64,000 nucleotides of DNA from contig NZ_JOCT01000014.1 of NCBI RefSeq assembly GCF_000717875.1, positions 62,001-126,000 of the forward strand. Direction: 5' to 3'. Below the pieces are notes generated by a model. The model ran no database searches, was not told where the DNA came from, and worked only from the letters and a program-made list of their open reading frames with translations. A program made the position numbers and the translations under genes. Position 1 is the stretch's first letter. Each line of letters begins with the position of its first letter. This document shows, in pieces, positions 15,886 through 24,068 of this stretch. The DNA is from Streptomyces sp. NRRL S-455. Its GTDB lineage: Bacteria; Actinomycetota; Actinomycetes; Streptomycetales; Streptomycetaceae.

Positions 15886-18399
15886 CTACGTCTGAAAGGT
15901 CAGGTGGTTGTCCTCGGTGTCCACCGTCACTTGACCGCCTTCCTCGACCCTGCCGTCCAGCAGCAAGCGTGAGAGCTGGTTGTCCACCTCGCGCTGGATC
16001 GTGCGGCGCAGCGGGCGGGCGCCGTACTCCGGCTGGTAGCCGTGGTCGGCCAGCCATTCCACCGCTCGGTCGGTGAACGTCACCGTGATGCCCTTGTCCT
16101 GGACGAGGGACCGGGTCCGGTCCAGCAGGAGGTTGGTGATCCGGCGCAGCTGGTCCGTGGAGAGCTGGTGGAAGACGACGATCTCGTCGATGCGGTTGAG
16201 GAACTCGGGGCGGAAGTGCTCGCGCAGGGGGCGCAGGATCTGTTCGCGCCGGGCCGCCTCGTCCGCGTCGGCGCCGCCGGACGCGAAGCCCAGGGTGGCG
16301 CCGCGGCGGGTGATCGCCTCGGAGCCGAGGTTGCTGGTCATCACGATCACGGTGTTGGTGAAGTCCACCGTGCGGCCCTGGGAGTCGGTGAGGCGTCCGT
16401 CGTCGAGGACCTGGAGCAGGATGTTGAAGACGTCCGGGTGAGCCTTCTCGACCTCGTCGAGCAGCAGGAGCGAGTACGGGTGGCGGCGGACCACCTCGGT
16501 GAGCTGACCGGCCTCCTCGTGACCCACGTAGCCGGGCGGGGCGCCGATCAGCCGGCTGACGGTGTGCCGCTCCTGGTACTCGCTCATGTCCAGGCGGACC
16601 ATGCGGTCCTCGCTGCCGAACAGCGCCTCGGCGAGCGCCCGCGCCAGCTCGGTCTTGCCGACGCCCGTCGGGCCGAGGAAGAGGAAGCTGCCGATCGGCC
16701 GGTCGGGGCTCGCCAGTCCGGCGCGGGAACGCAGGACCGCGTCCGACACGACGCGTACCGCCTCGTCCTGGCCGATGACCCGCTCGTGAAGGTGCTCCTC
16801 CAGACCCAGCAGGCGGTCCTTCTCCTCCTGGGTGAGGCTGCTGACCGGGATGCCGGTCTGCCGGGAGACGACTTCGGCGATCGCCTCGGAGCCGACGACC
16901 AGGTCCTGCCCCTCGTCGATCTCCCCGTCGCCGCCGGCCTGGGCGATCTGCCGCTTCACGTCCACGATCCGGTCGCGCAACTGGGTGGCCCGCTCGTACT
17001 GCTCGTCCGCGACCGCCTGGTCCTTGTCCCGGGTCAGCTGCTCCAGCTCCCGCTCCAGAGCCCGGAGGTCCGTGCCCTTGGTCCGGGCCCGCAGCCGCAC
17101 CCGGGCACCGGCCTGGTCGATCAGGTCGATCGCCTTGTCCGGCAGGCGGCGGTCGGTGAGGTAGCGGTCCGACAGCTCCACGGCGGCGACCAGCGCCTCG
17201 TCGGTGTAGCGGACCTGGTGGTGGGCTTCGTAGCGGTCCTGGAGGCCGCGCAGGATCTCGATCGCGTCGGCCGCGGTCGGCTCCGGCACCATGATCGGCT
17301 GGAAGCGGCGGGCCAGCGCCGCGTCCTTCTCGATCCGGCGGTACTCCTCCAGCGTGGTGGCGCCCACGATGTGCAGTTCGCCCCGGGCGAGGGCCGGCTT
17401 GAGGATGTTGCCCGCGTCCATCGAGCTGCCGTCACCACCACCGGAACCGGCGCCCACCACCGTGTGCAGCTCGTCGATGAAGATGATCAACTGCTCGGAG
17501 TGGGCGCGGATCTCGCTGACGATGTTGTTCATCCGCTCCTCGAAGTCGCCCCGGTAGCGGGTGCCCGCGACCACGCCCGTCAGGTCCAGCGCGACCACGC
17601 GGCGCCCGATCAGCACATCGGGCACGTCCCCCTCGGAGATGCGGTGTGCCAGCCCCTCCACGATGGCGGTCTTGCCGACGCCCGCGTCACCGATCAGCAC
17701 CGGATTGTTCTTGCCGCGCCGGGAGAGGACCTCGACGGTCTGCTCGATCTCCTGGTCCCGGCCGATGACCGGGTCGACACGGCCCTGCCGGGCCAGTTCG
17801 GTGAGGTCACGGCCGTACTTGTCCAGGGTCGGCGTGTTCGTCACGCGCGGCCGTTCGGCCTGGGGTGCCTCCGGTGCCTCGGGCGGGCTGGAAGGGGCGA
17901 AACGGGCCGCGTTCAGGATGTGCCCGGCGGCCGAGTCGGGGTTCGACGCCAGGGCGCTGAGCACGTGCTCCGGGCCGATGTAGCCGTAGCCGCGGGCCCG
18001 GGCCATGTCGTGCGCGTCCAGCAGGGCCCGCTTGGCCGCGGGGGTGAGGGAGAGAGCGGTCGGCGGCGGTGCGTCGTCCGGGCCGTGCTGGGCGGGGCCC
18101 GAACGCTCGTCGATCTGGGAGGCCATCGAGTCCGGATTCGCCCCGGCCTTGCTGAGCAGGGTCCGGGTGGGCTCGGTGGCGAGCGCCGCCCGCAGCAGGT
18201 GCTGGGTGTCGAGGTCCCGGCTGCCGTGCTCGGCGGCGTACTGGGCGGCGCCGCGGACGAGCTCCCGGGCCGGCTGGCTGAGCAACCGGCCCAGGTCGAT
18301 CTGCCGGGGACCGGGACGCTGACCGCCGAAGAAACGTGCGAGGAATTCTCCGAAGGGGTCCGAGCCGTAGCCCTCCGGGCTGGTGAAGCCGCTGCTCAT
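15886..18399 (-). CDS. ClpC/ClpB-like AAA+ unfoldase, Clp protease ATP-binding subunit
   Basis: 837 residues from an ATG preceded by GGAAGG. After a Gly/Phe-rich N-terminus come a Clp_N repeat domain (about 45-165), a first AAA+ module (Walker A GDAGVGKT 237-245, Walker B IIFIDE), a short middle region with a UVR-like stretch (about 462-487), a second AAA+ module (GPTGVGKTE 576-584, [13 protein letters not shown]) and a C-terminal D2-small domain. The middle region is too short for ClpB. An LGF tripeptide at 703-705 sits where ClpA/C/X carry the ClpP-docking loop, so partnership with ClpP is plausible. It is a second, divergent paralogue rather than the housekeeping ClpC, judging by its unusual N-terminus. 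Confidence 0.85.
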   Translation of the reverse strand: MSSGFTSPEGYGSDPFGEFLARFFGGQRPGPRQIDLGRLLSQPARELVRGAAQYAAEHGSRDLDTQHLLRAALATEPTRTLLSKAGANPDSMASQIDERSGPAQHGPDDAPPPTALSLTPAAKRALLDAHDMARARGYGYIGPEHVLSALASNPDSAAGHILNAARFAPSSPPEAPEAPQAERPRVTNTPTLDKYGRDLTELARQGRVDPVIGRDQEIEQTVEVLSRRGKNNPVLIGDAGVGKTAIVEGLAHRISEGDVPDVLIGRRVVALDLTGVVAGTRYRGDFEERMNNIVSEIRAHSEQLIIFIDELHTVVGAGSGGGDGSSMDAGNILKPALARGELHIVGATTLEEYRRIEKDAALARRFQPIMVPEPTAADAIEILRGLQDRYEAHHQVRYTDEALVAAVELSDRYLTDRRLPDKAIDLIDQAGARVRLRARTKGTDLRALERELEQLTRDKDQAVADEQYERATQLRDRIVDVKRQIAQAGGDGEIDEGQDLVVGSEAIAEVVSRQTGIPVSSLTQEEKDRLLGLEEHLHERVIGQDEAVRVVSDAVLRSRAGLASPDRPIGSFLFLGPTGVGKTELARALAEALFGSEDRMVRLDMSEYQERHTVSRLIGAPPGYVGHEEAGQLTEVVRRHPYSLLLLDEVEKAHPDVFNILLQVLDDGRLTDSQGRTVDFTNTVIVMTSNLGSEAITRRGATLGFASGGADADEAARREQILRPLREHFRPEFLNRIDEIVVFHQLSTDQLRRITNLLLDRTRSLVQDKGITVTFTDRAVEWLADHGYQPEYGARPLRRTIQREVDNQLSRLLLDGRVEEGGQVTVDTEDNHLTFQT

Positions 18400-18574
18400 G
18401 GGCCTTCCGTTCCCGGCGTCCCCGGCGCCCGGGCGGGGGACGCCCTCGCTGGTCGACGTGCCGGGGTCGGGTAACCCGGGGGGCAGCCCGTTACACCTGG
18501 GGCGCACTCGTAGACACCTTCGCACGATCGCCGGGGGAGGGCACCTTCGGGATGTATACGACGTATGGGGAGGT

Positions 18575-19342
18575 TCAGCGCGCTGTCAGGATCCTCGGCC
18601 CCGCGTCCGTGATCGCCACGGTGTGCTCCGCGTGGGCGGCGCGGGAACCGTCGTCCGTCTTCAGGGTCCAGCCGTCGGGGGCCGCGTGGAAGCCGTCCGT
18701 GCCGCCGCCGATGACCATGGGCTCGATCGCCAGCACCATGCCGTGCCGCAGCCGCATCCCGCGCCCCGGCCGGCCCTCGTTCGGCACGGACGGGTCCTCG
18801 TGCATGCGGCGGCCGATGCCGTGGCCGCCGAAGCCGTCCGGGATGCCGTAGCCCGCGGCGCGGCACACCGTGCCGATCGCGTGGGCGATGTCGCCGATGC
18901 GGTTGCCGACGACGGCCGCCTCGATGCCCGCCGCGAGGGCCCGCTCGGCGGTCTCGATCAGGCGCAGGTCGGCCTCGCGCGGGGTGCCCACGGTGAAGCT
19001 GAGTGCCGAGTCGCCGACCCAGCCGCGCAGTTCGGCGCCGAAGTCGAGGGACACCAGGTCGCCGTCGCGCAGCCGGTAGTGGTCCGGGACGCCGTGCACG
19101 ATCGCGTCGTTGACGGAGGCGCAGAGGACGGCGGGGAAGGGAGTCGGGGCGAACGAGGGCAGATAGCCCAGGAAGGGCGAGGTCGCGCCCGCCTCGCGCA
19201 GTACGCCGTGCGCCAGTTCGTCGAGCTCCTTCAGGGAGACGCCCACGTCGGCGGCTTGCCGTGCAGCCGTGAGGGCGCGGGCGACGACCTGGCCCGCTTC
19301 GCGCATGGCGTCGATCGATGTGTCGGTCTTCAGCTCAACCAT
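18575..19342 (-). CDS. map: Methionine aminopeptidase, type I
   Basis: 255 residues of pita-bread fold. The five metal ligands are visible: Asp in SLDFG, Asp in VGDSA, His in GHGIG, Glu in AIEPM and Glu in HAEHT. The enzyme removes the initiator methionine from nascent proteins. Streptomycetes usually carry several paralogues; this one is unlinked to ribosomal-protein genes and lies divergent from a small XRE regulator over a 32-bp gap. A minus-strand TATAGT (19350-19355) lies 7 bases from its ATG, indicating leaderless transcription that a regulator bound at the shared palindrome could block. Confidence 0.92.
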   Translation of the reverse strand: MVELKTDTSIDAMREAGQVVARALTAARQAADVGVSLKELDELAHGVLREAGATSPFLGYLPSFAPTPFPAVLCASVNDAIVHGVPDHYRLRDGDLVSLDFGAELRGWVGDSALSFTVGTPREADLRLIETAERALAAGIEAAVVGNRIGDIAHAIGTVCRAAGYGIPDGFGGHGIGRRMHEDPSVPNEGRPGRGMRLRHGMVLAIEPMVIGGGTDGFHAAPDGWTLKTDDGSRAAHAEHTVAITDAGPRILTAR

Positions 19343-19349
19343 GCCAATT

Positions 19350-19368
19350 ACTATACCGGTATTAGAAT
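19350..19368. promoter_or_regulatory. Divergent leaderless promoters with shared operator
   Basis: ATACCGGTAT (19353-19362) is a perfect 10-bp palindrome. It overlaps a minus-strand -10 box TATAGT (19350-19355, 7 bases before the map ATG) and adjoins a plus-strand -10 box TAGAAT (19363-19368, 6 bases before the XRE ATG). Both mRNAs would begin at or next to their start codons. One bound dimer would silence both genes. Confidence 0.7.
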
Positions 19369-19374
19369 GGGGGC

Positions 19375-19626
19375 ATGGTGCGCACCCCTCTCACCCCCGA
19401 AGAGCGCGAACGCGGCGAGCGGCTCGGCCGGCTGCTGCGTGAGGCGCGTGGCGACCGCAGCATGACGGAGGTCGCGGCGCGCGCGGGCATCTCCGCGGAG
19501 ACCCTCCGGAAGATCGAGACCGGGCGGGCCCCGACCCCGGCCTTCTTCACGGTGGCCGCGCTGGCGGGTGCGCTCGGGCTGTCCATGGACGAGTTGGCGC
19601 GGCTGTGCGTGCTGGTGCCGGTCTGA
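19375..19626 (+). CDS. Small XRE-family transcriptional regulator
   Basis: 83 residues, almost all helix-turn-helix: LGRLLREARGDRSMTEVAARAGIS with recognition helix SAETLRKIETGR, then a second helical pair ending LARLCVLVPV. No effector domain is present. It is divergent from map through a 32-bp gap holding a perfect palindrome, so autoregulation and control of map are the simplest reading. It could sense nothing itself and act as a constitutive or partner-dependent repressor. Confidence 0.88.
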   Translation: MVRTPLTPEERERGERLGRLLREARGDRSMTEVAARAGISAETLRKIETGRAPTPAFFTVAALAGALGLSMDELARLCVLVPV

Positions 19627-19741
19627 TCTCATGACGCTGAGACTCCTGCGTCGCGTGTGAAAACTTTCCGTAGCACGCCTGTAACACGCCTGGTGTTGCC
19701 TTGCGGGACGGAGTTTCCGGTCCGGACGCGGGAGCTGAGCG

Positions 19742-21745
19742 ATGACAGCGGATCGACTCCCGTCCGAGGTACGGGAGTTCGCGCACTACCTGGACGGTCT
19801 GCTGTCACGCCTTGACCCGTCCGGCGGCTGGTGCGCGGTGTTCTGGCAGCGCGACCCGGAGGGCATGCGGGCCTGTCTCGACGGGCGCGAGCTGCCGCCC
19901 TGGGACGTGGTCGAGGCGCTGCTCCAGGACCTCGCCGGGCAGTACGGCCCCGGCGGCGCCGGCCCGGAGTCGGAACGCGCCCGGTCCCTGCACGCGTCCG
20001 CGCTCGCAGCCTACGACGCCCTCCCGGGGGCCCGTGACGCGCTCGGCGACCGGCTCGACGTGATGCTCCGCGAACAGAAGTACGCCGCGGACCGCCGGGC
20101 CGACCTCACCCGTCTGCTCGCCTCGGCCACCACCCGCGAACAGGCCGAGGCCGTCCGCCTCGACCTGGCCTGGGCCCACGACGACCACGAACGCGCGACG
20201 GCGCGGTGCGCGGAACTCCGGGCCCGCTTGGCGGACCTGGACCGCCGCGAGCGGGACGCCGCCGGTCTGCGCCCCCGCGGCGAGGCCGGTTTCACGGTGC
20301 GGACCGGGAGGACCGGGCCGGGGGAGGCCCCGCGCATGCCGGACAGCGGGGTGCCGCTCGATGCGCCGGGGGGCTACGGCGGCGGCATCACGGCGGATGG
20401 CGGCCGCTGGGCGGGGGCCGTGGCAGGGGCAGGTGCCGACGCGGACGACGGTCGCGTGGGGAGCGGTGGCGCGGCAGCGGCACCTCGGAGTTCGTCCGAC
20501 ACCGACGTGCCGAGGGCCGGGTGGCGTCCCACGGAGCCGGGCTCGGCCCGGCAGCCGGGCGCGGGGTCGCGGCTGACGGAGCCGGGGTCGACCGGGGGGC
20601 CGGGAGTCGGGGCGTGGGCGGCGGGTGGGCGCTCCGCTGAGCCCGGGGCGGCCGGGGCGCCGGGGTCGCGGCTGACGGAGTCGGGGTCGTCTGGGGCGTC
20701 GGGAGTCGGGGCGTGGGCGGCGGGTGGGCGCTCCGCTGAGCCCGGGGCGGCCGGGACGCCGGGCGCGGGGGTGCGGCCCACCGAGCCGGGATCGGCCGGG
20801 AGGCCGGCAGCAGGGTGGCGGTCCGCCGAAGCGGCGGCGGCCGGGGCCGGATCGGTCGGGCCGCAGGGGGCCCGTTACACCGCCGTCGGTCCGGAGCCGG
20901 AGCCTCACGCCCATGGAAACCCCGCCGACTGGACCGGCCCCCGGGAAGCCACCGCCCCGCCCCAGACCTCGTCCGAACCCCCGGCCGCCGAAACTCCCGC
21001 CCCCAAGCAGCGCAAACGCCGCCGCGGCAGCGCTCGCTTCGCCGGGATGTCCGAGGAGGAGGCCGCGCCGGTCGTCGTACCACCCGCCGCTGTGCCGACG
21101 CTCCCCGCGCCCGCACCCGCCACCGGCCGCAGCCCGCGCGGCGCCCGGTTCGCCGGGGCCGCCGAAGAGGCCGTGGCCGAGCACACGGATCCACAGGTCG
21201 TGGAGCCCGTCGTTGCGACGGACCGGGCCGAGGTCGGGCGGACCGTCGAGACGCTGACCCGGCTGCGGCGGGAAGGACGCAGCGGGGAGGCGCACGCGGT
21301 GCTGATCGAGGCCGCCTCCTGGTCACCCGCCCGGTTCCCGCTGCTCGCGGACGCTCTGGAGCGCGCCGGACTCGGCGCGGACTGGCAGACCCTGCTGTGG
21401 GAGGCCGCCTCGCTGCCCGCCGGACGGCTGGTCGCCGCGGCGGACGCGCTGAGCGCGGCCGGGCGCGCGGGCGACGGGCAGCAGATCCTGCGCCAGGGCG
21501 TCGCCAGACCCCCGCGCGAGGTCGGGCGGGCCGTGCTCGGTCTCGTCGCCGAAGAACGTCGCCGCGAGGTACGCGCGCTGCTCGACGCGTACGTCAGAGT
21601 TCGCACCCCGGAGGAGGCGGCCCGCAGCGTCGAACCGGACCCGCAGCGCCTCGTACCGCTCCTGCTGGAGGCCGCCCGGGGGGTGTCGGACGAGCGTCGG
21701 TGGGACCTGCTGCACGCCCTCCGAGTCGCGGGATTCCCCGCCTGA
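19742..21745 (+). CDS. Large low-complexity protein with helical ends
   Basis: 667 residues starting at ATG. Residues 1-185 are helical and charged (possible coiled coil around 105-180), residues about 190-470 are Gly/Ala/Pro-rich and disordered, and residues about 490-667 form a helical-repeat-like domain (VETLTRLRREGRSGEAHAVL and similar repeats). The disordered part contains a 99-bp tandem duplication (20564-20761). It is of the kind often labelled UL36-like in Streptomyces genomes because of composition, which says nothing about function. No signal peptide or catalytic motif is seen. A scaffold or large interacting protein is possible but unproven. Confidence 0.8.
   Translation: MTADRLPSEVREFAHYLDGLLSRLDPSGGWCAVFWQRDPEGMRACLDGRELPPWDVVEALLQDLAGQYGPGGAGPESERARSLHASALAAYDALPGARDALGDRLDVMLREQKYAADRRADLTRLLASATTREQAEAVRLDLAWAHDDHERATARCAELRARLADLDRRERDAAGLRPRGEAGFTVRTGRTGPGEAPRMPDSGVPLDAPGGYGGGITADGGRWAGAVAGAGADADDGRVGSGGAAAAPRSSSDTDVPRAGWRPTEPGSARQPGAGSRLTEPGSTGGPGVGAWAAGGRSAEPGAAGAPGSRLTESGSSGASGVGAWAAGGRSAEPGAAGTPGAGVRPTEPGSAGRPAAGWRSAEAAAAGAGSVGPQGARYTAVGPEPEPHAHGNPADWTGPREATAPPQTSSEPPAAETPAPKQRKRRRGSARFAGMSEEEAAPVVVPPAAVPTLPAPAPATGRSPRGARFAGAAEEAVAEHTDPQVVEPVVATDRAEVGRTVETLTRLRREGRSGEAHAVLIEAASWSPARFPLLADALERAGLGADWQTLLWEAASLPAGRLVAAADALSAAGRAGDGQQILRQGVARPPREVGRAVLGLVAEERRREVRALLDAYVRVRTPEEAARSVEPDPQRLVPLLLEAARGVSDERRWDLLHALRVAGFPA
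20564..20761 (+). repeat. Two tandem copies of a 99-bp in-frame repeat
   Basis: Units 20564-20662 and 20663-20761 each encode 33 residues of the pattern GSRLTE(P/S)GS..., then GVGAWAAGGRSAEPGAAG. The second halves are almost identical at DNA level, so the duplication is recent. Partial relatives (WRPTEPGSARQPGAG, VRPTEPGSAGRPAAG) flank them. Confidence 0.85.
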
Positions 21746-21823
21746 CCGGCGCCGTCGTGGTCCCGGCGACTCACCCACAGGAGTGCGAATCGCGCCCGGC
21801 CCAGCGGGTTGGGGACGATGGTC

Positions 21824-21852
21824 TTGGCAAGCCCGTGCCGGAGGCTTACGTT
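21824..21852 (+). promoter_or_regulatory. Sigma-70-like promoter of the pyrimidine/hydantoin locus
   Basis: TTGGCA (21824-21829) and TACGTT (21847-21852) are separated by 17 bases, a good match to the housekeeping sigma factor consensus. It lies about 64 bp ahead of the first nitrilase-like gene and directly before a strong leader hairpin. Confidence 0.55.
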
Positions 21853-21857
21853 CGTGG

Positions 21858-21886
21858 CTCTACAGCCCGTTTCTACGGGCGTAGAG
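21858..21886 (+). promoter_or_regulatory. Leader hairpin before the first nitrilase-like gene
   Basis: CTCTAC (21858-21863), one bulged A, GCCCGT (21865-21870), loop TTCT, ACGGGC (21875-21880), GTAGAG (21881-21886) form a 12-bp stem. It would start within a few bases of the transcript's 5' end and finish 17 bases before the AAGGAG ribosome site. It may be an operator (as DNA) or stabilise or attenuate the mRNA. Confidence 0.6.
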
Positions 21887-21915
21887 GCGCTGACGTCGCG
21901 TCGAAGGAGCAGCTC

Positions 21916-22758
21916 ATGGCCAACGTCGTACGTGCCGCTCTGGTCCAGGCCGCCTGGACCGGCGACACCGAGTCCATGGTGGCGAAACACGAGGAGCACG
22001 CCCGTGAGGCGGCCCGCCGCGGCGCGCGGATCATCGGGTTCCAGGAAGTCTTCAACAGCCCCTACTTCTGCCAGGTCGAGGAGCCGGAGCACTACCGCTG
22101 GGCCGAGCAGGTGCCCGACGGGCCCACCGTCCGGCGGATGCGGGATCTCGCCCGCGAGACCGGCATGGTGATCGTCGCGCCGGTCTTCGAGGCCGAGCAG
22201 CCCGGCTTCTACTACAACACCGCGGCCGTCATCGACTCCGACGGCAGCTATCTCGGCAAGTACCGCAAGCACCACATCCCGCAGCTCAAGGGCTTCCGCG
22301 AGAAGTACTACTTCAAGCCCGGCAACCTCGGCTGGCCCGTCTTCGACACGGCGGTCGGCAAGGTCGGCGTCTACATCTGCTATGACCGCCACTTCCCGGA
22401 GGGCTGGCGGCAGCTCGGCCTGGCCGGGGCCCAGCTCGTCTACAACCCCTCCGCCACCCACCGGAGCCTGTCGTCCCACCTGTGGCGGCTGGAACAGCCC
22501 GCGGCCGCCGTGGCCAACGGGTACTACATCGCAGCGATCAACCGCGTCGGGCAGGAGGAGTACGGCGACAACGACTTCTACGGGACGAGCTACTTCGTCG
22601 ACCCGCGCGGGCAGATCGTGGGAGACGTCGCCAGCGACAGCCAGGAGGAGCTCGTGATCCGGGACCTCGACATCGACCTCATCGAAGAAGTGCGGCAGAC
22701 GTGGGCCTTCTACCGCGACCGCCGCCCCGACGCCTACGAAGGGCTGGTGCAGCCGTGA
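21916..22758 (+). CDS. Nitrilase-superfamily N-carbamoyl-beta-alanine amidohydrolase (beta-ureidopropionase-like), copy 1
   Basis: 280 residues with the Glu-Lys-Cys triad of the superfamily: Glu 44 (GFQEVF), Lys 118 (KYRKHH) and Cys 155 (YICYDRHFPEGW). Family members of this shape hydrolyse N-carbamoyl-beta-alanine or N-carbamoyl amino acids to the amino acid, CO2 and ammonia. AAGGAG stands 6 bases before the ATG. The stop overlaps the GTG start of the aminotransferase (GTGA), so the two are translationally coupled. A gapless paralogue lies at 25790-26632. Context (dihydropyrimidinase, aminotransferase, NCS1 permease) supports pyrimidine or hydantoin breakdown; substrate preference between the copies cannot be told. 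Confidence 0.88.
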   Translation: MANVVRAALVQAAWTGDTESMVAKHEEHAREAARRGARIIGFQEVFNSPYFCQVEEPEHYRWAEQVPDGPTVRRMRDLARETGMVIVAPVFEAEQPGFYYNTAAVIDSDGSYLGKYRKHHIPQLKGFREKYYFKPGNLGWPVFDTAVGKVGVYICYDRHFPEGWRQLGLAGAQLVYNPSATHRSLSSHLWRLEQPAAAVANGYYIAAINRVGQEEYGDNDFYGTSYFVDPRGQIVGDVASDSQEELVIRDLDIDLIEEVRQTWAFYRDRRPDAYEGLVQP

Positions 22759-24041
22759 CCAACGACCTGCTGGGCCGCCACCGGGCCGTGCTCCCCGACT
22801 GGCTCGCCCTCTACTACGAGGACCCCATCGAGATCACCCACGGTGAGGGCCGCCACGTCTGGGACGCCGAGGGCAACCGGTACCTCGACTTCTTCGGCGG
22901 CATCCTCACCACCATGACCGCGCACGCGCTGCCCGAGGTGACGAAGGCGGTGAGCGAACAGGCCGGGCGGATCATCCACTCCTCCACCCTCTACCTCAAC
23001 CGGCCGATGGTCGAACTCGCCGAGCGCATCGCCCAGTTGAGCGGCATCCCGAACGCCCGGGTCTTCTTCACCACGTCCGGCACCGAGGCCAACGACACCG
23101 CCCTGCTGCTCGCCACGTCGTACCGGCGCAGCAACACGATCCTGGCGATGCGCAACAGCTACCACGGCCGCAGCTTCAGCTCCGTCGGCATCACCGGCAA
23201 CCGCGGCTGGTCCCCGACCTCGCTGTCGCCGCTTCAGACGCTGTACGTGCACGGCGGTGTCCGCACACGCGGCCCGTACGCCTCGCTGAGCGACGCCGAC
23301 TTCATCACGGCCTGCGTCGAGGACCTGATCGACCTGCTCGGGCACACCCGCGCCCCGGCCGCGCTGATCGCCGAACCCGTCCAGGGCGTCGGCGGCTTCA
23401 CCTCACCGCCGGACGGGCTGTACGCCGCATTCCGCGAGGTGCTGCGCGAGCGCGGGATCCTGTGGATCGCCGACGAGGTGCAGACCGGCTGGGGCCGCAC
23501 CGGCGAGCACTTCTGGGGCTGGCAGGCCCACGGGCAGAACGGGCCGCCGGACATCATGACCTTCGCCAAGGGCATCGGCAACGGCATGTCCATCGGCGGT
23601 GTCGTCGCCCGCTCCGAGATCATGAACTGCCTGGACTCCAACAGCATCTCCACGTTCGGCGGCACCCAGATCACCATGGCGGCGGGCCTCGCCAACCTCA
23701 ACTACCTGCTGGAACACGACCTCCAGGGCAACTCACGGCGCGTCGGCGGCATGCTCATCGAGCGCATCCGGTCCGCGGCCGCGCAGGTCCCTGCCGTGCG
23801 CGAGGTACGCGGACGCGGACTGATGATCGGCATCGAGATCACCAGGCCGGGGACCGACGAGGCCGACCCGAAGGCCGCGGCGGCCGTGCTGGAGGCGGCC
23901 CGCGAGGGCGGCCTGCTGATCGGCAAGGGCGGCGGCCACAACACCAGTTCGCTGCGTGTCGCCCCGCCGCTGTCCCTCAGCGTCGCGGAGGCAGAGGAAG
24001 GCGCCGCGATCCTCGAGAACGCTCTGAGGAGCATCCAGTAG
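22755..24041 (+). CDS. Class III pyridoxal-phosphate aminotransferase, probable beta-alanine/omega-amino-acid transaminase
   Basis: 428 residues of fold-type I. The PLP lysine lies in TFAKGIGNG, the Asp that holds the pyridine ring in IADEVQTGWGRTG, and the phosphate-binding GTEAND stretch is present. Class III enzymes use omega-amino or D-amino donors. After a ureidopropionase and dihydropyrimidinase, the expected donor is beta-alanine or beta-aminoisobutyrate, giving malonate or methylmalonate semialdehyde. GTG at 22755 overlaps the upstream stop codon. A PucR gene follows after 27 bp, probably in the same transcript. Confidence 0.88.
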   Translation: MTNDLLGRHRAVLPDWLALYYEDPIEITHGEGRHVWDAEGNRYLDFFGGILTTMTAHALPEVTKAVSEQAGRIIHSSTLYLNRPMVELAERIAQLSGIPNARVFFTTSGTEANDTALLLATSYRRSNTILAMRNSYHGRSFSSVGITGNRGWSPTSLSPLQTLYVHGGVRTRGPYASLSDADFITACVEDLIDLLGHTRAPAALIAEPVQGVGGFTSPPDGLYAAFREVLRERGILWIADEVQTGWGRTGEHFWGWQAHGQNGPPDIMTFAKGIGNGMSIGGVVARSEIMNCLDSNSISTFGGTQITMAAGLANLNYLLEHDLQGNSRRVGGMLIERIRSAAAQVPAVREVRGRGLMIGIEITRPGTDEADPKAAAAVLEAAREGGLLIGKGGGHNTSSLRVAPPLSLSVAEAEEGAAILENALRSIQ

Positions 24042-24068
24042 CAGTGCGCTGAGCGAGGGAACGTCACC

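Noticed and set aside
20564..20761. Tandem repeat considered as a CRISPR or satellite
   Set aside because: Only two units, no unique spacers, unit length a multiple of three and fully within a coding frame.
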